Assembly (NCBI GenBank): GCA_903892365.1 | Contig: CAITIF010000503.1 | Span: forward strand, 1 to 11,059 | Reading direction: 5' to 3' | DNA length: 11,059 bases | DNA from: an uncultured Pirellula sp. | GTDB lineage: Bacteria > Planctomycetota > Planctomycetia > Pirellulales > Pirellulaceae | Shown: piece after piece, positions 6,446-11,059 of the stretch | Position numbering within the stretch: the stretch's first letter is position 1 | Layout: each line of letters begins with the position of its first letter | Notes under the pieces: generated by a model | The model's database searches: none | The model's input: only the letters and a program-made list of their open reading frames with translations | Told to the model about the DNA's origin: nothing | Made by a program: the position numbers and the translations under genes

Positions 6446-6671
6446 AAAACTAAGTTTCCCAAGAGTACGGTGGTTGGTATTCCGATTTAACGCAACAGCA
6501 AACGAGCGCCCGCGGCCCAGCCGCCCATTTGGGGCAGCACTTACGCCCCGTTGAAGAATCGAAACCAGGAAACTCGCAAAATGGCCAAGATTCATCAATC
6601 TTCATCGAACTAGGTCCAATGTCCTCTTGCTTCTAGTCGCTGTCTCCCACGTCATCCGAAAGACTTGCAAA

Positions 6672-7391
6672 ATGAAAAAGAGCCTTGGAATGTTCGCTTT
6701 GACTGTATGCACGATGGTTCTCGGACAAGCCAGCCTTGCATTCGACGATGGAACCAAGGATGCAAAAGCGGACCCCAATGCGACCCGGTTTGATCTGGTC
6801 GTTCGCGAAGACTATTTTGCTGGCTTTAATGGTGACTCCCAAGCCTTGGAGCGCGGGATGAAGGCCAGCGAAAGCGTTCTCAAAGGTAACCCGAAGCATG
6901 CCGAGGCGATGGTCTGGCTGGGTGGAGGGCAGGTCTTTCTCAGCGGACAAAATTTATCCCAAGGGAATGTAGTGGAAGGAATGAAGCTGTGGCAAACCGG
7001 GCTCGCAAACATGGATAAAGCCTCCGAGCTCGAACCCGACAACATCGGTGTCCTAATTCCAAGAGCGGCCATATTAATGCCCGCTTCGCGCAATCTCCCA
7101 AAACCGATTCGTGAGCAAGTTCTGAACGGGGTGCTTGCTAACTTCTTAAGGGTCTATGAACAACAGAAAAATGAACTCGACAAGATCGGTGAACATCCGC
7201 TGGGAGAGCTTCGAATGGGATTGGCGGATGTCTACCGTTCGCTCGGCAAGGCAGACGAATCAAAGACTCAGCTGGAGGCAATCCTTCAAGAGCTACCCGA
7301 CTCCGAGTATTCGACCGAAGCCAAAAAGTGGCTTGAAGCAAAGCCGACTGCCAAGCTGGCTCATAACTGCATCGGTTGCCATTCCAAGTAA
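6672..7391 (+). CDS. Exported TPR-like protein ending in a CxxCH motif
   Basis: The start ATG at 6672 (239 aa) is chosen because it gives a standard signal peptide: MKK, a hydrophobic core to about residue 19, and a likely ASLA|FDD cleavage near residue 23. The frame continues 15 codons upstream to a TTG at 6627, but that would bury the signal. The mature protein is mostly helical with TPR-like repeats at about residues 57-93, 103-136 and 177-222 (the last as GLADVYRSLGKADESKTQLEAIL). The final seven residues are CIGCHSK, a haem-c type CxxCH at residues 233-237 (7368-7382), with nothing after it to form a usual cytochrome fold. It may tether a haem on a tail, or the motif may bind metal. It stands alone on its strand, convergent with the dehydrogenase gene. 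Export and repeats are well supported; function is unknown. Confidence 0.82.
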   Translation: MKKSLGMFALTVCTMVLGQASLAFDDGTKDAKADPNATRFDLVVREDYFAGFNGDSQALERGMKASESVLKGNPKHAEAMVWLGGGQVFLSGQNLSQGNVVEGMKLWQTGLANMDKASELEPDNIGVLIPRAAILMPASRNLPKPIREQVLNGVLANFLRVYEQQKNELDKIGEHPLGELRMGLADVYRSLGKADESKTQLEAILQELPDSEYSTEAKKWLEAKPTAKLAHNCIGCHSK

Positions 7392-7396
7392 CGGGT

Positions 7397-7449
7397 TTCG
7401 ATCGGCTCGGTTCGATACCGAAATATTCGATTCCTAGCCGATCGAATAT
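7397..7449. terminator. Overlapping inverted repeats between convergent genes
   Basis: TTCGATCGGCT (7397-7407) is an exact 11-bp inverted partner of AGCCGATCGAA (7436-7446) across 28 nt. A second exact pair, ATATTCGAT (7423-7431) with ATCGAATAT (7441-7449), uses part of the same right arm, so only one can form at a time. It lies between the stops of the TPR-like gene (7391) and the dehydrogenase gene (7453), fitting a two-way terminator. No clean T-tract is present. Confidence 0.5.
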
Positions 7450-7452
7450 CGC

Positions 7453-8238
7453 TCATTGAAAACGGCCAAGAATGCGATCTGTTATTGCTGGGAACAAACG
7501 GCCTGCCCATACCAGAGCCTTGCCGCCAACGCTCAAGATCATTTCTCGCTTCGACCGAACCAAGACGGAGATGGCCTGTTTGGCAACCTGTTCTGGTGAC
7601 ATGCTTCCAAGCGATTGACTCCGTTGATTCGAATCGGTTTCCACCAACGAGTCGAAGAACTCACTGCGAGTGGTGCTGGGACTGAGCATCAGCACCTCGA
7701 TCTTTTTGCTTGCCAGCTCCACTCGTAACGATTCCGACCATCCACGCATCGCAAACTTGGACGCGCAATACTCGCTTTTGTTCGGCACCGCGCGATGCGA
7801 AAGCACAGATCCAATATTCAGAATTGCAGGACGATTTCCCGTCTCCAGTAGCGGAAGGCACAATCGTGTCAGCTCCACGGGGGCAAAGAAATCAATTTCC
7901 ATGACGGTTCGCAATCGTTCGCTGGTCGCTTCGCAAAACGGGCCAATTGCGCCGGCCCCCGCATTGTTGATCAAGACATCCAATCCACCCAATTTCAGCT
8001 TGGCTTCAGCCACCAAAGCTTCGCGATGTTGCTGCTGAGTCAAATCCCCGGACAAAATATGCAGATCGTACCCCAGTTGTTTGCACTGCTCTTGAAGCTC
8101 TGAAAGCCGCTCGATACGCCGAGCTGTTGCTAAGACTCGAGCACCTCGTTTGCACAATTGCAACGTTATCTCGCGCCCAATCCCACTGGAGGCTCCAGTC
8201 ACTAAGACTCGGGTTGCTTGGAGAGTACGTCTAGCCAT
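7453..8238 (-). CDS. Short-chain dehydrogenase/reductase (classical SDR)
   Basis: This 261-aa protein is full length for a classical SDR: a Rossmann-fold NAD(P)-dependent oxidoreductase, probably cytoplasmic. The cofactor motif TGASSGIG is at residues 14-21, followed by an Arg-rich strand end (ATARRIERL) that often marks NADPH preference. NNAG is at 91-94, catalytic Ser144 in NIGSV, and the YxxxK pair Tyr157/Lys161 in YCASK. Two usual positions differ: the tetrad Asn, normally in a VNFFG-like segment, reads Asp116 (EIDFFAP), and the PG motif after strand 6 reads SPSTT at 186-190. Substrate cannot be told. It is the last gene of a same-strand run, 42 bp after the ABC permease, so probably co-transcribed. 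The ATG at 8238 has no clear Shine-Dalgarno; it is chosen for the standard short lead to the first strand. Confidence 0.92.
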   Translation of the reverse strand: MARRTLQATRVLVTGASSGIGREITLQLCKRGARVLATARRIERLSELQEQCKQLGYDLHILSGDLTQQQHREALVAEAKLKLGGLDVLINNAGAGAIGPFCEATSERLRTVMEIDFFAPVELTRLCLPLLETGNRPAILNIGSVLSHRAVPNKSEYCASKFAMRGWSESLRVELASKKIEVLMLSPSTTRSEFFDSLVETDSNQRSQSLGSMSPEQVAKQAISVLVRSKREMILSVGGKALVWAGRLFPAITDRILGRFQ

Positions 8239-8280
8239 TTGAAAATACTTTTATCTACAATCGACCCTAGGCAGCAATCT

Positions 8281-9279
8281 CTACTGAGGTGCGGGCAAAT
8301 CTCGAACGCGAAATCGCATCAATCCGACAACATAAAAACTGCATCCAAGAAGAACCAACATCGCAACATAGCCTAGAGGCCCCACACGATCGGCAAACCA
8401 AGGTGTTGTGCTTGTCGCCACAGCATTGGCAGCCTTGCTGGCAGGAACGGTCCACGCCCATGCGCTGGACGGGTCGCGATGCACTGTTTGAACGATCCAA
8501 TCCGGTTGGTAAGCCGCTAAGAAACTGAAGGGCTTCAAGAATCCAAGCTTGGGGGTCGATTTGGCGAGGATGAAAAGCAACAACTGTAGAACATAGATTC
8601 CGATGGTCACCCCGATGGTTCGCCAACGATATTGATCGATCGCACTGACCATCGAACTCAGCCCCAGCATCAAAAATCCAAGCCCAAACAGATTCATGGT
8701 GGGGACCACGTAGATGCGGGCGGAAACCAATTCCGAAAGCGGGACCAAGTTGGGGGCCGATGCAGCTACCGGATTTTCAATCTCCCAATTCAAGATCGGG
8801 ATCTTGAAACCAATCGAACTAGAGACAGGGGTGGAGTTGGTGTGGATCCCAAGATAGATCCCAGCGAACACCAGCAAACAAAGCAACATCAATCCCGTGA
8901 TCGTCACCAACGCGTGCGCCCCGAAGACCTGTGCCCGGCTGATTGGCTGCGCTAGCATCATTTCCATGGTGCCGCGTCCCAGTTCGCCACTTACGACATC
9001 GGACCCTCGTGAAATGCTCCAAACAAGGATACACAAGATCAGTACAGGCTCATCGAACGTGAAGCCGATGATGCCGTGATAGGTTAGAAACTGCTCCAAC
9101 GGTACCGGCGAAAATTTCTCGAACGCTCTAAATTGCTTTAACAATGGCGCAAAGCCGCTCAGTTCAAACTGACTGACAGTCCAGATACGAACCCAAGGGA
9201 AGAAAAAAAGCACCAGTGCGCAAGCAGACCACAGCAAGATGGCTTCGTTAACACATTTGGCAATCAGTAGTCGAAACAT
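8281..9279 (-). CDS. ABC-2 type transporter permease
   Basis: The 332-aa protein has about six predicted membrane segments (about residues 11-31, 72-90, 121-144, 190-214, 220-239 and 301-322). The hallmark segment of ABC-2/NosY-like permeases, SGELGRGTMEMMLAQPISR, lies at residues 97-115 between the second and third helices. A large hydrophilic loop of about 45 residues follows helix 3, probably extracytoplasmic. Such permeases pair with a separate ATPase to export lipids, polysaccharides, drugs or proteins, or to support membrane complexes. No ABC ATPase gene is in the window on either side, so the partner is encoded elsewhere. It starts 15 bp after the mgtE stop and is followed by the SDR gene, suggesting one transcript. 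Family assignment is firm; substrate is unknown. Confidence 0.9.
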   Translation of the reverse strand: MFRLLIAKCVNEAILLWSACALVLFFFPWVRIWTVSQFELSGFAPLLKQFRAFEKFSPVPLEQFLTYHGIIGFTFDEPVLILCILVWSISRGSDVVSGELGRGTMEMMLAQPISRAQVFGAHALVTITGLMLLCLLVFAGIYLGIHTNSTPVSSSIGFKIPILNWEIENPVAASAPNLVPLSELVSARIYVVPTMNLFGLGFLMLGLSSMVSAIDQYRWRTIGVTIGIYVLQLLLFILAKSTPKLGFLKPFSFLAAYQPDWIVQTVHRDPSSAWAWTVPASKAANAVATSTTPWFADRVGPLGYVAMLVLLGCSFYVVGLMRFRVRDLPAPQ

Positions 9280-9294
9280 TCAGATCCAACGCGA

Positions 9295-10644
9295 TCAAGG
9301 CAATAAGAGCAGAGCGACATTGACATAGATGCAGATTCCAAGGATGTCGCTCAACCCCGCCACAAACGGGTTGCTCATCATTGCCGGATCCAAGCCTAGA
9401 CGCTCAAACAAAAGTGGCAACATGCTACCCGTGCAGGTTCCACAAACGACAACACATAGTACCGTGATGGGAATCACCAGCGCTTCGTACCATGAAGGGG
9501 CTAGCAACAGCGCGCAACCAAATCCGATCATCCCCATAAAGCTGCCAAGCACTAGCCCCATAATGCATTCACGCCGAAGAACAACCAGCCAATCACGCCC
9601 CCGAACATCTTTCGTTGTCAACGCGGTAATCACGAGCGTCGAGGATTGGCTTCCCGAATTTCCGCCGCTGCTGATAATCAATGGAATGAACAAGACGAGC
9701 CATTTATAGCGTTCCAGTTCCGCGTTGTAGCTCTTCAAAAGTACCGCGGTTAACAACGCAGCAAAAAACAGAATGGTAAGCCAAATCCCCCGCTTCCATG
9801 ACAGCGTGGTAAGCGGAGTTCGCATGTAGGAATCACGCAAAGGTTCCACCGCAGCGATACGCTGAACGTCTTCGGTGGCTTCGTCGCGGACCACGTCGAT
9901 GACGTCATCGTGGGTGATGATGCCCATCATGTGCCGCTGGTCATCCACCACGGGAATCGCCAACAAATTATAGAACGCTACTTTTTGCGCTACCTGCTCT
10001 TGGTCGTCTTGCACGTTGGCGGTGACAAGATCCTTTTTCATCATGTCAACCAGACGGGTCTCAGGACGTCCGATCGCAGAAACCAGCGCCCGAGTGCTAA
10101 CAACGCCTTGCAAGTGATTGGTGTCGTCGGTGACATAGATGTAATAGATGGTTTCGAGCCGTTCTGCTTGTCGGCTCAATTGATCTAATGCCTGTCGCAG
10201 CGTTAACGTTTCGGATAAGCAAGCAGCCTCTGTTGTCATCAGAGCGCCCGCCGTTCCTTCCGCGAATGTTTGCAGCCGTCGAATATCACGCCGGTCCGTC
10301 GCGGGAACCAGTGCTAAAATTTGGTCGACGCGTTCGGTACTCACCTCGTGAAGCAGATCCACCGCATCATCGGCAGGCAAGTGCGTTACCAGGGACGCGA
10401 CTTGCTTTTCATTTTGGTTCGCCAACAACTCGACTTGGCGATCCCAATCAAAATACTGAAAAATCTCTGCTTGCAGGCCGTAGTCGGCGTGTTGAAGCAC
10501 TTCCCAAGTCTCAGAATTCTCGAGGCCTTCCATAAACTCGGCAGTGCGAGCGGGGTGCAAGGCAACACAGAATTCGCGCAGTTCCTCCGATTGCTTTTCA
10601 GCAAGCATTTCTCGAAGTTCGGGTAGGAACAGCGTATTGATCAT
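9295..10644 (-). CDS. mgtE: Magnesium transporter MgtE
   Basis: The 449-aa protein has the full MgtE layout at the usual length. The N-terminal helical MgtE_N domain is at about residues 30-132 (LPADDAVDLL at 89-98). Two CBS domains follow at about 135-195 and 198-257, which in studied members bind Mg2+ and nucleotide to gate the pore. The membrane domain has five helices (about 288-448). Signature segments are PLIISSGGNSGSQSS at 321-335 and DPAMMSNPF then LSDILG at 419-436, with Asp433 a candidate pore acidic residue. It moves Mg2+ across the cytoplasmic membrane as a homodimer in characterised homologues. It begins 5 bp after the stop of the DUF3500 gene and ends 15 bp before the ABC permease start, so it probably belongs to one transcript. 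I see no magnesium riboswitch, but the operon's 5' end is outside the window. Confidence 0.95.
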   Translation of the reverse strand: MINTLFLPELREMLAEKQSEELREFCVALHPARTAEFMEGLENSETWEVLQHADYGLQAEIFQYFDWDRQVELLANQNEKQVASLVTHLPADDAVDLLHEVSTERVDQILALVPATDRRDIRRLQTFAEGTAGALMTTEAACLSETLTLRQALDQLSRQAERLETIYYIYVTDDTNHLQGVVSTRALVSAIGRPETRLVDMMKKDLVTANVQDDQEQVAQKVAFYNLLAIPVVDDQRHMMGIITHDDVIDVVRDEATEDVQRIAAVEPLRDSYMRTPLTTLSWKRGIWLTILFFAALLTAVLLKSYNAELERYKWLVLFIPLIISSGGNSGSQSSTLVITALTTKDVRGRDWLVVLRRECIMGLVLGSFMGMIGFGCALLLAPSWYEALVIPITVLCVVVCGTCTGSMLPLLFERLGLDPAMMSNPFVAGLSDILGICIYVNVALLLLP

Positions 10645-10649
10645 GAATG

Positions 10650-11059
10650 CTATTGGGTAGCCAGCGGTAGATTGAAGTCACCTGTCATATCGCGCCATAC
10701 AGCATGAATATGATTGGCAATGTTACCTTGTGGATCGGTTTGAAAGTTACACAATTCGGTAATGAACGTTGGGCCTTCGATTCGGAAGTAATGTTGCCCC
10801 GCTTTGTCTTTTGCCCCGGCCCAACCGAAGTAAATTTGATCGAGCCCTGCCGCTTTGATCAAGGCATTTCGTTGCTGAATGACTTCTTCTGTCATGTTTG
10901 CATTGAAGCTATCCAGGATCGCTTGAAGCATTGTTTTTTGCGGTGCGCTAAGCTCTTTGGCTTGGATTCCCACTTTAGGCTTTGATTGTGGCTGTGGCTC
11001 GCCCGCCCATTGAATATCGTCGGGGCATTCTTGTGCATAAACCGCTTTTTGCAGTTGAG
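10650..11059 (-). CDS. DUF3500 family protein (5' end outside window)
   Basis: The minus-strand frame is open to the window edge, so only the C-terminal 135 or so residues are visible. An internal GTG at 10973 is not the true start, since the frame upstream is uninterrupted and protein-like. Family features are a helical segment (LSAPQKTMLQAILDSF), FGWAGAKD, a YFRIEGPTFITEL segment and the terminal NHIHAVWRDMTGDF block, which I recognise as the conserved C-terminus of DUF3500. An acidic, Pro/Gln/Lys-rich stretch (EPQPQSKPKV) lies before it. Family function is unknown; members are often exported, but the N-terminus cannot be seen here. The stop is 5 bp before mgtE, suggesting coupled expression. 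Confidence 0.82.
   Translation of the reverse strand, partial: QLQKAVYAQECPDDIQWAGEPQPQSKPKVGIQAKELSAPQKTMLQAILDSFNANMTEEVIQQRNALIKAAGLDQIYFGWAGAKDKAGQHYFRIEGPTFITELCNFQTDPQGNIANHIHAVWRDMTGDFNLPLATQ

Larger units (their letters stand above)
6250..6671. other. 422-bp intergenic region with stem-loops and GTACTC repeats
   Basis: I see no convincing gene here: frames on both strands are short and those crossing the repeats read as low-complexity sequence. It holds a stem-loop near the dehydratase stop (6261-6326), a cluster of GTACTC/GAGTAC repeats (6355-6445) with a perfect hairpin (6378-6416), and then about 200 bp of unremarkable sequence leading to the TPR-like gene. The promoter of that gene should be in the last part, but I cannot point to convincing -35/-10 boxes. 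A TTG at 6627 is in frame with the downstream gene but is not a likely start. Confidence 0.7.

Noticed and set aside
6368..6598. A 76-codon minus-strand frame across the GTACTC repeats.
   Set aside because: Its C-terminal part is just translated repeat (LAVLVLDRVLRVRV-like) and the rest shows no domain, signal peptide or ribosome site. It is most likely non-coding.

Overview
The window looks like ordinary chromosome from a planctomycete, most likely a Pirellulaceae/Rhodopirellula-type bacterium. The strongest pointers are the tandem gene pair at the left end (a DUF1592/DUF1588/DUF1585 protein with a CxxCH motif, followed by a DUF1552/HXXSHH protein with a Tat-like leader). Supporting pointers are a DUF3500 protein at the right end, a secreted Gly/Gln/Asn/Pro-rich protein, few clear Shine-Dalgarno sites, and moderate GC content. 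The assignment rests on recalled family distributions and is an inference. I see no transposase, integrase, CRISPR array, tRNA or rRNA, and no sign of a mobile island.

Layout, left to right. (1) Plus strand, 1-2505: the 3' part of a DUF1592-type gene overlaps a DUF1552 gene by 4 bp (ATGA). Both products are probably exported. (2) Minus strand, 2607-4636: a secreted low-complexity protein with a perfect 15-bp tandem repeat, a PIG-L/LmbE zinc deacetylase, and a 67-aa protein of unknown function. The 67-aa gene is divergent from the next gene, with only 38 bp between the starts. (3) Plus strand, 4675-6249: a full-length SAF + UxaA/GarD-type sugar-acid dehydratase. (4) 6250-6671: 422 bp without a convincing gene, holding a stem-loop just after the dehydratase stop and a cluster of GTACTC-type repeats with a perfect 14-bp inverted repeat. 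(5) Plus strand, 6672-7391: an exported TPR-like protein whose last residues carry a CxxCH motif. (6) Minus strand, 7453-11059: a probable operon read from right to left, with DUF3500 protein (partial), MgtE magnesium transporter, ABC-2 permease and short-chain dehydrogenase separated by 5, 15 and 42 bp.

How the genes relate. The DUF1592/DUF1552 pair is coupled at translation and probably works as a unit outside the cytoplasm, though its biochemistry is unknown. The minus-strand group on the right is probably co-transcribed, but its functions are mixed and no shared pathway is evident. The dehydratase belongs to hexuronate/hexarate breakdown but has no pathway partner in the window. I found no clearly new multi-gene system. 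The best candidates for a second look are the terminal CxxCH in the TPR-like protein, the 67-aa conserved-looking protein, the 14-bp palindromic repeat cluster, and two intergenic stem-loops.
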